Origin: Oricola thermophila | GTDB lineage: Bacteria; Pseudomonadota; Alphaproteobacteria; Rhizobiales; Rhizobiaceae | NCBI RefSeq assembly: GCF_013358405.1 | Contig: NZ_CP054836.1 | Location: 2,976,001 to 3,040,000 of the forward strand | Length of the DNA: 64,000 nucleotides | Direction of reading: 5' to 3' | Shown here: positions 40,049-48,905 of the stretch, in pieces | Layout: the number at the start of each line of letters is the position of its first letter | How positions within the stretch are numbered: the first letter of the stretch is position 1 | The notes under the pieces: model-generated | The model's input: the letters and a program-made list of their open reading frames with translations, nothing else | Database searches by the model: none | What the model was told of the DNA's origin: nothing | Program-made: the position numbers and the translations under genes

Positions 40049-42517
40049 TCAGCGTCCCCGCGGCTTGGCGCGGCGCGTGGGTTCGGAATTTGCCGGGTCT
40101 TCCGGCCAGGGATGCTTGGGATAGCGTCCCCGCATCTCGGCGCGGACAGCCGCCCACGACCCGGCCCAGAACCCGGGCAGGTCCTGCGTGCGCTGTATCG
40201 GCCGGTGCGCCGGCGACAGCAATTCCAGCGTCAGCGGAACCGTGCCGCCGGCGATCGAAGGGTGGCTCTTCAGGCCGAACAGTTCCTGCACGCGCAGGGA
40301 TACCACGGGCGCGGTTCCGTCGGCCGGATAGTCCAGCAGGAAGGCGGAACCGGTGGGCGCAACGAAACGCGGAGGGGCATTCGCATCGATCTCGCGCTGC
40401 AGATGCGGTGGAACGCGCAAAACAAGCGCATCGCGCAGGCTCGCGGAGTCGAGCGCCGACAGATTCACGGCACCCTGCAGGAACGGCGCCAGCCATCCCT
40501 CCAATTCGTCGAGCAATGAAGCGTCGTCCATCGCAGGCCACGGATCGCCAAGCCGGACATGCAGCCATTCCAGCCGGGCGCGCAATTGCGACACCTCTTT
40601 CGACCAGGGCAGCAAGCCAAGCCCGTGCGTGCGCACGGCATCGAGCAGCGCCCGTGTAGCAGCCTCGCCGGGCTCGACTTTCACGGGCACCCGCGAGAAG
40701 ACGACCGCCCCGAGGCGTTCCACCCTGCGCGCAGAAAGGCCGCCTTTCTGCCGGTCGAATTCGACCTGTTCCACGCTCTCGATTCGATCGCCGAGAACAG
40801 CGCGTATTTCCTCCGCGGTCACGGCCGCGGCGGAGGTGACCCGTCCCTCGCGGGCGGCGCCCGTCACGTCGGCGGCCACCAGGTATTGCTCGCCGGCCAG
40901 CGGCTCGGTCTCATCCAGCGCCACGCCGCGCCCATTGGCCATGACGAAGGCCCCGTGGCGGCCGCCGCGCGCTTTCGCGACGCGATCCGGCCAGGCATCG
41001 AGCAGCATGGCACCCGCACTGGCGATTTCGTCGCCTTGCGGCAGATTCATGCCGGCAACGGCGCGTTTCGCGATGTCGCGCAGACGGGCAAGCTGCGCGC
41101 CCTTTCCGCGCAAGGCCGTGTCGAGGCGATGGCCGAGATCGATCCCGGTTCCCGCCGCGCCGCGTTCCGTGACCAGCAGGGCCAGGAGCATCCGGCGAAA
41201 CGCATCCTCGCGGTCCTGCGCCGCCACGACCATCGCCGCCAGGCGGGCCGGCAGGGCAAGATCGCGCATCGCCGCGCCCTTCTTCGTGAGCATTCCCCTG
41301 CCATCCAGCGCTCCGAGCATCGCGAGCAGGGCGCGCGCTTCGTCGAGCGCGGGCACCGGCGGCGGATCCATAAAGCGCAGGCTCGCCGGATCGGCGACAC
41401 CCCAGGCAAGACAGTCGAGCAGCAGGCCGGCCAGGTCCGCGTTGAGGATTTCCGGCGGATCGAACTCGGCGAGCGCACGCGTCTGCTCCGCGCGCCACAG
41501 GCGAATCGCGACACCGGGTTCCGTTCGTCCGGCGCGGCCCGCGCGCTGCGCGGCGGCCGCGCGACTGACGCGAACCGTCTCCAGCCGGGTGAGACCGGAG
41601 CCCGGATCGAAAACAGGACGGCGGGCAAGCCCCGAATCGATGACCACGCGCACGCCGTCTATGGTGATCGACGTCTCGGCGATCGCCGTGGCGAGAACGA
41701 CCTTGCGGGTTCCCGGTTCGGGCGGGCGGATGGCGCGGTCCTGATCGGCAATGTCCATCATGCCGTAGAGGGGCGCGAGAAGGACGCCTTCCGGAAGCCG
41801 GCCTTCGAGAGCCTCGGCGACGCGCCGGATCTCTCCCTGGCCGGGCAGGAAGACAAGCAGGCTGCCGGTCTCTTCGGCAAGTGTCTTGCGCACCACGCGG
41901 GCAACCGCCTGCTCGATCCGCTCGGTGCCCGGCCGGTCCTCGTGGCGAATATCGACAGGGAAGGTGCGCCCCTCGCTCTCGATCACCGGCGCATCGCCGA
42001 GCAGGCCGGCGACGCGGGTACCGTCCAGCGTCGCCGACATGACGAGGATGCGGAGATCCTCGCGCAGCCCCTCTTGGACGTCGAGCGCCAGCGCCAGGCC
42101 GAAATCCGCGTCGAGGCTGCGTTCGTGGAACTCGTCGAACAGGACCGCCCCGACCCCGGACAATTCCGGATCACCGGTTATCATGCGCTGGAAAACGCCC
42201 TCGGTGACGACCTCGATGCGCGTTCGCGGACCGACCCTGGTATCCATGCGCATGCGGTAGCCTACGGTCTCGCCGACCTTCTCGCCAAGCAGCTCCGCCA
42301 TGCGCCGGGCGGCGGCGCGCGCGGCCAGCCGGCGCGGCTCCAGAACGACGATCCTGCGGCCTTCGAGCCAGCCCTCGTCCAGGAGGGAGAGCGGCACCAG
42401 TGTCGTCTTGCCGGCGCCCGGAGGGGCCACGAGGACAGCGCCGGACGCCCGGGAAAGGGCAGCCTTCAGCTCGCCGAGCACCTCGGCCACGGGAAGGTCG
42501 GGCAACGTCTTCAGCAC
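40049..42517 (-). CDS. hrpB: ATP-dependent helicase HrpB
   Basis: DExH-box helicase of 822 residues. Walker A is LVAPPGAGKTTLVPLSLL, motif II is DEFH in AVLFDEFHERSLDADFG, and motif VI is AAAQRAGRAGRTEPG. The C-terminal HrpB domain is present. Biological role is poorly known; HrpA is the better-studied relative in ribosome rescue. Start is GTG 42517 with GAGG 8 bases upstream. It is 10 bases after the ynjD-like gene and may be co-transcribed with it. Confidence 0.95.
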   Translation of the reverse strand: MLKTLPDLPVAEVLGELKAALSRASGAVLVAPPGAGKTTLVPLSLLDEGWLEGRRIVVLEPRRLAARAAARRMAELLGEKVGETVGYRMRMDTRVGPRTRIEVVTEGVFQRMITGDPELSGVGAVLFDEFHERSLDADFGLALALDVQEGLREDLRILVMSATLDGTRVAGLLGDAPVIESEGRTFPVDIRHEDRPGTERIEQAVARVVRKTLAEETGSLLVFLPGQGEIRRVAEALEGRLPEGVLLAPLYGMMDIADQDRAIRPPEPGTRKVVLATAIAETSITIDGVRVVIDSGLARRPVFDPGSGLTRLETVRVSRAAAAQRAGRAGRTEPGVAIRLWRAEQTRALAEFDPPEILNADLAGLLLDCLAWGVADPASLRFMDPPPVPALDEARALLAMLGALDGRGMLTKKGAAMRDLALPARLAAMVVAAQDREDAFRRMLLALLVTERGAAGTGIDLGHRLDTALRGKGAQLARLRDIAKRAVAGMNLPQGDEIASAGAMLLDAWPDRVAKARGGRHGAFVMANGRGVALDETEPLAGEQYLVAADVTGAAREGRVTSAAAVTAEEIRAVLGDRIESVEQVEFDRQKGGLSARRVERLGAVVFSRVPVKVEPGEAATRALLDAVRTHGLGLLPWSKEVSQLRARLEWLHVRLGDPWPAMDDASLLDELEGWLAPFLQGAVNLSALDSASLRDALVLRVPPHLQREIDANAPPRFVAPTGSAFLLDYPADGTAPVVSLRVQELFGLKSHPSIAGGTVPLTLELLSPAHRPIQRTQDLPGFWAGSWAAVRAEMRGRYPKHPWPEDPANSEPTRRAKPRGR

Positions 42518-42527
42518 AGCCGGGACC

Positions 42528-43175
42528 TCATCCGATCTCGATCACCTCGCCGCCGGCGGCTTTCGCGTCGGCCTCGTCATGGGTGACGAGGATCACGGGC
42601 AGACGGGAGCGCCGGGCGCTGTCGAAAACCAGGGAGCGCGTCTGGTCGCGCAACTGCATGTCGAGCTTGGAGAACGGCTCGTCGAGAAGCAGGAAGTTCG
42701 GCTCGGACAGCAGAACGCGGGCCAGCGCGACCCGGGCCTTCTGGCCGCCCGAAAGAGTGTCGGGATCGCGGTCGAAAAAGCCCTCCAGCCCCACGTCGGC
42801 GAGCGCGGCCTCGGCCCGGGCGCGACGGGCCTTCCTGCCGGCGATCGCCTGCGGAATCGCGAAGACGAGATTGCCGCCGACCGACATGTGAGGAAACAGC
42901 AGCGGATCCTGGAACAGGATGCCGGCGTGGCGCTCCTCGGCGGGAAGATGCGCGATATCGCGGCCGCCGCAGATGACCCGTCCCTCGCCGGAAAAGACCG
43001 GATCGAGAAAGCCGCCGACATAGGCGAGCAGTGTCGACTTGCCGGAGCCGGACGGCCCCATCACGGTCAGCGTCTCGCCGGGGGCGACGTGGCGGTCGAC
43101 GGCAAGGAGTTCGCGCCCGTCAAGCCGGATGCGAACGGAATCAAGGCGCAGGCCGGCTGGGTTCCCGTTCTTCAA
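42528..43175 (-). CDS. ynjD: ABC importer ATP-binding protein (YnjD-like)
   Basis: Cytoplasmic ATPase of 215 residues. Walker A GPSGSGKSTLLAYVGG, signature TLSGGQKARVALARVLL and Walker B FLLLDEPFSKLD are complete. It is related to ThiQ and other ATPases that work with fused double permeases. Start is TTG 43175 with GGAG 6 bases upstream. It follows the permease gene. The substrate is unknown; thiamine or a related compound has been guessed for the YnjBCD family. Confidence 0.88.
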   Translation of the reverse strand: MKNGNPAGLRLDSVRIRLDGRELLAVDRHVAPGETLTVMGPSGSGKSTLLAYVGGFLDPVFSGEGRVICGGRDIAHLPAEERHAGILFQDPLLFPHMSVGGNLVFAIPQAIAGRKARRARAEAALADVGLEGFFDRDPDTLSGGQKARVALARVLLSEPNFLLLDEPFSKLDMQLRDQTRSLVFDSARRSRLPVILVTHDEADAKAAGGEVIEIG

Positions 43176-43194
43176 GCAGATCTCCGCGGTCGTT

Positions 43195-44874
43195 TCAGGC
43201 GACCTTCATGGCGCGGCGATCGCGGAAAAGCAACGCCGGGACCAGCGCCGCGACGGCAAAGCCCAGGAAAGGCAGAAGCATCTGCACGAAGGCGTAGATG
43301 CCGATGACACGGCGGTTGCCGCCGGCGCCGAGCGCAACCGCCTCCGTGGTGACGGTGACGAGCCGGCCGGCGCCGATCAGGAGGGTCGGCAGATACTGGC
43401 CCACCGAAACCGCGAAGCCCACCGCCATCGCAACGAGGATCGCGCGCGACAGCATCGGAAGGCGGATCGCGAAAAGCGTCTGCCACGCCGACTTGCCAAG
43501 CCCGGCCGCGATCGCCTCGTAACGCGTGTCGAAGGCGCGCCAGGGCGCCGAAAGCGACAGAAACACGTAAGGAAGGACAAACACCATGTGGACGAGCACA
43601 AGTGCCGCCCAGGTGGCACCGACACCGCCATGGGTGAGGAACAGTTTCAGGCCGAAGACAAAGCCCGCCTGGGGCACCAGCAGCGGCAGATAGAGAAAGA
43701 ACAGCGTCCAATTCGCGCCCGTTCGCCCGGTCTGGCGCTCGCGCGCAAGGCTGGCAATGACGATCAGCGCCGACAGGACGGTCGCGGCCAGCCCGACGGT
43801 GACTGTCGTCGCAAGGGGGCCGGCAATCCTCGGCATCACCTTCATCCATCCGCTCAGGGAAAGCGAGTCGGGCAGGACATGTGGAAACTGCCAGAGGCCG
43901 GACACCGACCACAGCGCCAGGACGAACATCCCGCCGAACACCATCAGCGCGGTGAGCGCCGTCAGCACCAGTGCGACCTGCCGCACGATCCGGTCGGCAC
44001 GAAAGCGTCGCCCCTGCCCGCACAGATGCATCGTCACGGCGGCGGCAAGCTTCTCGACCAGGAGCCAGATCACGAGCGCGGCCAGCGTCACGCCCAGCTG
44101 CAGCACAGCCCCGGCCGAAGCCATGAAGCGCGAGGACAGGTCCGGATCGTTCATCCACTCGACCAGCCGAACCGGCAAGGCCGCCGGCGTCGTCGGACCG
44201 AGAATAACGGCGACATCCACAGCCGAGGACGCAAACGCGATGACGGCAAAGACCGCCAGACGGATCTGGCGATAGATCGCCGGCCACGAGGTGAACAGGA
44301 ACCCGGCCGTACGACCGTATCCGAGCGAGGAGGTGAGCCGGGCCGACGCCGCCATCGGCACCTGGGGTGCGGCCGCGAGCGCCATGAGCAGGAGGAACGG
44401 CACTTCCTTGACAACGAGCCCGGCCATGAATGTCAGGCCAAGCGGATCGTTCACGATCAGCCAGTCGGGCGGCCGCGCCCATCCCGTCGCCCAGGGCGAA
44501 AACAGGCGTGCGACAAACCCGGACGGCGCAATCATGAAGGCCAGGCCGAAGGCAGCGGCCGCGTGCGGAACGGCAAGCAACGGCGAAACCAGGGACTGCA
44601 TGCGGCGGAATGTTCGGGTTCCCGACCATCCGCCCACAAAGAGCGCCACGATCAGGACGGATATCGCGGCCGTGACAACGCCCGCAACAAGCGCAATCAG
44701 GCAGGACCGCAATAGCCCGGGCTGTCCAAGGACGACACGGAAAGGTTCCAGGGAGAATGCGTCGCCGCCGAGGGCCGGAAGATATCCGAAGGCCGGCAGA
44801 ACCGTGCCGGCCAGCCCGCCGAAGACCGGAACGGCCAGAACGGCGATGGCGATGGCGGGCGCGAGACGAAGCAT
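43195..44874 (-). CDS. ynjC: ABC importer double permease (YnjC-like)
   Basis: Inner-membrane protein of 559 residues made of two fused permease halves, each with about six membrane helices. Typical EAA-loop remnants are seen around SSLGYGRTAGFLFTSWP and AAGLGKSAWQTLFAIRLP. Start is ATG 44874 (MLRLAPA); 26 upstream in-frame codons overlap the binding-protein gene and are discarded. It sits between binding protein and ATPase genes. Confidence 0.88.
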   Translation of the reverse strand: MLRLAPAIAIAVLAVPVFGGLAGTVLPAFGYLPALGGDAFSLEPFRVVLGQPGLLRSCLIALVAGVVTAAISVLIVALFVGGWSGTRTFRRMQSLVSPLLAVPHAAAAFGLAFMIAPSGFVARLFSPWATGWARPPDWLIVNDPLGLTFMAGLVVKEVPFLLLMALAAAPQVPMAASARLTSSLGYGRTAGFLFTSWPAIYRQIRLAVFAVIAFASSAVDVAVILGPTTPAALPVRLVEWMNDPDLSSRFMASAGAVLQLGVTLAALVIWLLVEKLAAAVTMHLCGQGRRFRADRIVRQVALVLTALTALMVFGGMFVLALWSVSGLWQFPHVLPDSLSLSGWMKVMPRIAGPLATTVTVGLAATVLSALIVIASLARERQTGRTGANWTLFFLYLPLLVPQAGFVFGLKLFLTHGGVGATWAALVLVHMVFVLPYVFLSLSAPWRAFDTRYEAIAAGLGKSAWQTLFAIRLPMLSRAILVAMAVGFAVSVGQYLPTLLIGAGRLVTVTTEAVALGAGGNRRVIGIYAFVQMLLPFLGFAVAALVPALLFRDRRAMKVA

Positions 44875-44897
44875 GGCGGGCGTCCGCGATCCCGACG

Positions 44898-46118
44898 TCA
44901 GTTCGCCACGCCGTAGCGCGCGGCCCACTCCTTCTCGATCATCGCCATCCATGAAGGATGCGGCTCCGGCAGCGCCGGCCCAAGTTCCTGCGGCGACAGC
45001 GTGGCAACACCGAGATCGAGCGCCTCGAAACGGGCGCGATCCTCATCAGGCAGCTTCTCCATCGCCAGCACGGTCGGATCTCCCCAGACATCCGGGTCCT
45101 GCTTCCGGGCCTGGGCCTCGGGCGAAAGAAGAAAGTTGGCGGTCACCAGCGCGCCTGCCTTGGCCGCCGCATTGTAGGGAATCGCGACGAAATGGGTGTT
45201 GGAAAGCGTTCCGCCGGAGAAGGTGAAGGAACGGATGGTATCGGGAAGAAGGTCGTTTGCTATGGCGCTCGATGCCTCGGCCGGATTGAAGGCAAAGGTG
45301 ATCTCCAGCTCGCCATCGGCCAGCAGCTGGCTCATGGACGGATAGTCCCTCGGGAACGCCCGGGCAGAGCGCCAGAGATGGGGATGCAACTCGTCCAGAT
45401 AGTCGAACAGCGGCTTTGCCAGCGCCGGGAACTCCTTCGCGTCGACAGGCTCGAGCAATCGGGACGGATCGTCGATCCTTTCCGAAAGGACCTGTTTCAG
45501 GAATGACGATCCGATGAAGTCCGGCGGCTGCGGATAGGAAAAGCGGCCGGGATTGCGTTTCGCCCACTGCAGCAACTCGTCAGCCGAATCAGGAAGATCG
45601 GCCGCCTCGGTGCGGGCGCTGTCGTAGAAGAACACAAGCTTTGCCATGCCCCACGGGGATTCCATCCCGTCCGTGGGAATGGTGAAATCGGTGGTGATCG
45701 TCGGCCTGTTCTCGACATCGACATACCGCCAGTTCGGCAGTTTCTGTACCCATCCCGGCCCGTACAGCAGGCCCTGCCGTTTCATCGAGGCGAAGTTCTC
45801 GCCATTGATCCAGATCAGGTCTATTGCACCATTGTCGTGCTTTCCGGCCGCTTTCTCGGTCAAGACGGCCGCAACCGCGTTGGCGGTGTCGTCAAGCTTC
45901 ACATGCACAAGCTTGACGCCAAACTGCTCGCGCAGTTCCTCGCCGACCCAGCCTATGTAGTCGTTGATGCTTTCGGAGCCGCCCCAGGCATTCCAGTAGA
46001 CGGTCTGACCGCTCGCCTTCCTGACGACTGAGTCCCAGTTGCCCGGATCGATCTCGTCGGCGGATGCCAGGCTGGCGGACAGGATCAGCGCGGCAAACGC
46101 CGTGAACAGCGTCTTCAT
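44898..46118 (-). CDS. ynjB: ABC importer periplasmic binding protein (YnjB-like)
   Basis: Secreted solute-binding protein of 406 residues. The signal peptide is KTLFTAFAALILSASLASADE. The mature protein begins VYWNAWGGSESINDYIGWVG, the hallmark of the YnjB family, and contains DLIWINGENFASMKRQGLLYG. Start is ATG 46118 preceded by an AGGG. It heads the ynjBCD-hrpB series. Confidence 0.9.
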   Translation of the reverse strand: MKTLFTAFAALILSASLASADEIDPGNWDSVVRKASGQTVYWNAWGGSESINDYIGWVGEELREQFGVKLVHVKLDDTANAVAAVLTEKAAGKHDNGAIDLIWINGENFASMKRQGLLYGPGWVQKLPNWRYVDVENRPTITTDFTIPTDGMESPWGMAKLVFFYDSARTEAADLPDSADELLQWAKRNPGRFSYPQPPDFIGSSFLKQVLSERIDDPSRLLEPVDAKEFPALAKPLFDYLDELHPHLWRSARAFPRDYPSMSQLLADGELEITFAFNPAEASSAIANDLLPDTIRSFTFSGGTLSNTHFVAIPYNAAAKAGALVTANFLLSPEAQARKQDPDVWGDPTVLAMEKLPDEDRARFEALDLGVATLSPQELGPALPEPHPSWMAMIEKEWAARYGVAN

Positions 46119-46230
46119 CAGAATGGCCCTCGGCTTTCGGATTCTCGTGGTCGGAGACCATAGATGGGGCGAGCGCCGCGTCAATCGCAGCACACCTACA
46201 CACCTTGTCACATTCGAGTGAGGATGGCGT

Positions 46231-46656
46231 TCAATCGCGCGCCTTGATCTCGATCTTCCGGATCTGCTTTTCGGGCTGCGGCCGGTCGAGATCGATCGAA
46301 AGAAGGCCGTTTCGGAGCTCCGCACCGAGGACGCGTATCCCGTCGGCCAGAACGAACGCCTTCTGGAACTGGCGGGCCGCGATGCCGCGATGGAGGTACT
46401 CGCGCGGCTCCTCCTCAATCTGGCGCCCCCTGATGACCAACTGGGAGTCCTCGGTGGATATCTCCAGATCATCTATGGAAAAACCGGCAACTGCGAGGGT
46501 GATGCGCAGGATTTCCGTGCCGTCCTTCACCAGCCGCTCGATATTGTAAGGCGGATAGCCGTCGGAATTCTTGGCAATGCGTTCCAGCGATTTCTCTATG
46601 GTCTCGAATCCAAGGAGAAGCGGGCTGGAAAACGGAGGAATCCGCGACATGGCCAT
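46231..46656 (-). CDS. Small heat-shock protein (Hsp20/IbpA class)
   Basis: Holding chaperone of 141 residues with an alpha-crystallin domain, from YNIERLVKDGTEILRITLAV to the conserved ELRNGLLSIDL. The C-terminal IXI-like IRKIEIKARD is present. Two ATGs (46656, 46650) share the AGGAAAGGA ribosome-binding site. A candidate RpoH-type promoter lies upstream. Confidence 0.92.
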   Translation of the reverse strand: MAMSRIPPFSSPLLLGFETIEKSLERIAKNSDGYPPYNIERLVKDGTEILRITLAVAGFSIDDLEISTEDSQLVIRGRQIEEEPREYLHRGIAARQFQKAFVLADGIRVLGAELRNGLLSIDLDRPQPEKQIRKIEIKARD

Positions 46657-46716
46657 GTCCTTTCCTGAAAAGCGACATATGCGGCAAACCCGTTATGGCA
46701 TTCACCGACGCTCCTG

Positions 46717-46745
46717 ATATGGTCTGCGAAAAAGTCGATTGCAAG
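46717..46745 (-). promoter_or_regulatory. Candidate heat-shock (RpoH) promoter of hsp20
   Basis: CTTGCA (46740-46745) and CCATAT (46717-46722) are 17 bases apart on the minus strand, in line with the CTTG and C(C/Y)ATAT pattern of alphaproteobacterial sigma-32 promoters. The 5' leader would be about 55 bases. Confidence 0.4.
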
Positions 46746-46766
46746 CAACCGCATAGCAGGAACTTC

Positions 46767-47708
46767 ATGACAAGGACGCGCCCGATCATCATCGACACCG
46801 ACCCCGGCCAGGACGACGCGATCGCCATCCTTCTGGCACTGGCCAGCCCGGAACTGGACGTACTGGGTATCACTGCGGTTGCCGGCAACGTGCCCCTGGA
46901 ACTGACCGAGAAGAACGTGCGGAAGATCTGCGAGCTCGCGGGCAAGCCCGAAACGAGGGTGTTCGCCGGAGCTTCCAGGCCGCTTGTCCGGAAACTGGTG
47001 ACCGCCGAATATGTGCACGGCAAGACCGGACTCGACGGGCCGGACCTTCCCGAACCCACCATGCCCCTGCAGGAAAAGGACGGGGTCGATTTCATCATCG
47101 AGACGTTGCGCGAGAGGCCTGCCGGCGAGATCACGCTGTGCACGCTCGGGCCGCTGACCAATATCGCCCTGGCGCTCATCCGCGCGCCCGACATCGCGCC
47201 GAAGATTGGCCGGATCGTGATGATGGGTGGCGGCTTCTTCGAGGGCGGAAACACCACGCCGGCCGCGGAATTCAATATCTTTGTCGATCCGCATGCCGCC
47301 AAGACGGTTTTCACGTCGGGCATACCGATCACCATGATCCCGCTCGATTGCACCCACAAGGCGCTGACCACGCGCGATCGGGTCGCCGCCATGCGGTCTC
47401 ACGGAACCAGGGTAACGACCGCGGCCGCCGAACTGATCGATTTCTTCGAACGATACGACGAAGACAAGTACGGCACCGATGGCGGCCCGCTACATGATCC
47501 TTGCGTCATTGCTTGGTTGCTGCGCCCGGACCTGTTCTCGGGCCGCGACTGCAATGTCGAAATCGAGACCGGCTCGGAACTGACCATGGGCATGACCGTC
47601 GTCGACTGGTGGGGCGTGACGAACCGGTCAAGAAATGCCCATGTCATCCGCGACCTCGATGCCGACGGTTTCTTCTGCCTGCTGACGGAACGAATCGCAA
47701 CGCTCTAG
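46767..47708 (+). CDS. Inosine-uridine preferring nucleoside hydrolase
   Basis: Cleaves ribonucleosides into base and ribose. The 313-residue protein has the calcium-site motif DTDPGQDDAIAILLAL, then GPLTNIALAL, the PAAEFNIFVDPHAAK segment and HDPCVIAWLL with the catalytic-site His. E. coli homologues are RihA/RihB; I cannot tell base preference. Start is ATG 46767 with AGGA 7 bases upstream. It is convergent with ribokinase, sharing a CTAG whose two strands both encode TAG stops. Confidence 0.93.
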   Translation: MTRTRPIIIDTDPGQDDAIAILLALASPELDVLGITAVAGNVPLELTEKNVRKICELAGKPETRVFAGASRPLVRKLVTAEYVHGKTGLDGPDLPEPTMPLQEKDGVDFIIETLRERPAGEITLCTLGPLTNIALALIRAPDIAPKIGRIVMMGGGFFEGGNTTPAAEFNIFVDPHAAKTVFTSGIPITMIPLDCTHKALTTRDRVAAMRSHGTRVTTAAAELIDFFERYDEDKYGTDGGPLHDPCVIAWLLRPDLFSGRDCNVEIETGSELTMGMTVVDWWGVTNRSRNAHVIRDLDADGFFCLLTERIATL

Positions 47709-48592
47709 ACGCTTTCGCGAAAGGGAATCGCGGGCTGGGCGCCGGTTTTCAGGCATGCCGCCGCGCCCGCGCGCACCGCAAGGTCCAGCGCCAACGGCCA
47801 GTCCAGCCCCTCGGCAAATGCAGCCGCGAGATATCCGCAGAACGTGTCGCCCGCGCCGACCGTGTCCACCGGGTCGATCTCAGGCGCGGCAACATCGAAA
47901 CGGCGATTCCGCGTTACCGCCACGGCTCCCTCCGCGCCAAGCGTGACGACCAGCGATCGCCCGGTCGCGCTCGGAAAAGCCGCCATCCGGGCGGCGCGAT
48001 CGGCGCCTTCCAGACCAAGGGCCGCGGCAAGCAGGTCGAACTCGGTCTCGTTGACAATCGTGACATCGGCCTTGCGCGCAAGCCCGACCGCGTCTTCGTC
48101 AAAGGGAGCCGCGTTGAAGAGCGATAGCGCGCCGGCCTTGCGGGCATGGTCGAGAGCGGCATGATTGGCCGCAGCCGGGATCTCCATCTGCAGCAGCAAC
48201 GCGTCGTCCTCGCCGATGGGGTGAGCCGTCACCTTTTCGGATTCGACGCACCCATTGGCACCGGCGATAACTGCAATGGCATTCTCGCCACGCCCGTCAT
48301 CCACGAGTATCAGAGCGACCCCAGTGGAAGTTCCTTCGACTCGCGCAACACCGGACAGGTCGACACCGTCCCTTTCCAACAGCGCCAGCGCCTCGCGGGA
48401 CTGCGTATCGTCGCCGACAGCACCAATCATCGCAACCGGAGCCCCGGCCCTTCGCGCGGCAAGCGCCTGATTCGCGCCCTTCCCGCCCGGTGACGTGGCA
48501 AATGACGAACCGCGCACCGTTTCGCCGGGCGCGGGCAGTCGCTCAACGCGGCCAACCAGGTCAAGGTTGATCGATCCAACAACGATGATCAA
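47705..48592 (-). CDS. rbsK: Ribokinase
   Basis: PfkB-family kinase that phosphorylates ribose to ribose 5-phosphate. The 295 residues include GSINLDLVGRVERLPAPGET, the sugar-binding GGKGANQAL and the catalytic DTVGAGDTFCGYLAAA. Together with the nucleoside hydrolase it completes recovery of ribose from nucleosides taken up by the Bmp importer. Confidence 0.92.
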   Translation of the reverse strand: MIIVVGSINLDLVGRVERLPAPGETVRGSSFATSPGGKGANQALAARRAGAPVAMIGAVGDDTQSREALALLERDGVDLSGVARVEGTSTGVALILVDDGRGENAIAVIAGANGCVESEKVTAHPIGEDDALLLQMEIPAAANHAALDHARKAGALSLFNAAPFDEDAVGLARKADVTIVNETEFDLLAAALGLEGADRAARMAAFPSATGRSLVVTLGAEGAVAVTRNRRFDVAAPEIDPVDTVGAGDTFCGYLAAAFAEGLDWPLALDLAVRAGAAACLKTGAQPAIPFRESV

Positions 48593-48711
48593 AGCAGCCT
48601 CCCCCGGACATTTCCCGGCCGGTTACACCGGCGAAGTCACCAATCGAAATCCCTCGCCGGCAAGGTCTTCAAATTTCCGCGACAATTCCCACATTGAAGC
48701 CCGCAATGGCG

Positions 48712-48739
48712 TTGACTCGGCGCGCATGTCCTTTTAAAC
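48712..48739 (+). promoter_or_regulatory. Putative promoter of tRNA-Leu
   Basis: TTGACT (48712-48717) and TTAAAC (48734-48739) have a 16-base spacer and lie 22 bases before the tRNA. Confidence 0.5.
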
Positions 48740-48761
48740 GATGCGGCCTAGCCAAGCCCGT

Positions 48762-48846
48762 GCCCAGATGGCGGAATTGGTAGACGCGCAGGTTTCAGGT
48801 ACCTGTGCCGCAAGGCGTGGAGGTTCGAGTCCTCTTCTGGGCACCA
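48762..48846 (+). tRNA. tRNA-Leu (anticodon CAG)
   Basis: An 85-base class II tRNA with encoded CCA. The acceptor arms GCCCAGA and TCTGGGC pair perfectly. The D arm contains GAATTGGTAGACGCGC, the anticodon stem CAGGT/ACCTG closes the loop TTCAGGT (anticodon CAG), a long variable arm follows, and the T loop is GGTTCGAGTCC. It reads the CUG codon, abundant in this GC-rich genome. Confidence 0.97.
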
Positions 48847-48875
48847 TTTCTTTCCCCGAGACGAGCAAATGCAAG

Positions 48876-48899
48876 CGCGCAGCCGGGTCCGGCCGCGCG
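48876..48899. terminator. GC hairpin between tRNA-Leu and the nucleoside importer
   Basis: Inverted repeat 48876-48880 with 48895-48899 and 48882-48886 with 48889-48893, one mismatch between. It lies where both the tRNA transcript (plus) and the importer operon (minus) should end. T-runs are poor on both sides. Confidence 0.4.
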
Positions 48900-48905
48900 A
48901 TGCTT

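Noticed and set aside
48762..48846. tRNA-Leu as an integration site of a mobile element
   Set aside because: No integrase, no repeat of the tRNA 3' end within the window, and ordinary metabolic genes on both sides.
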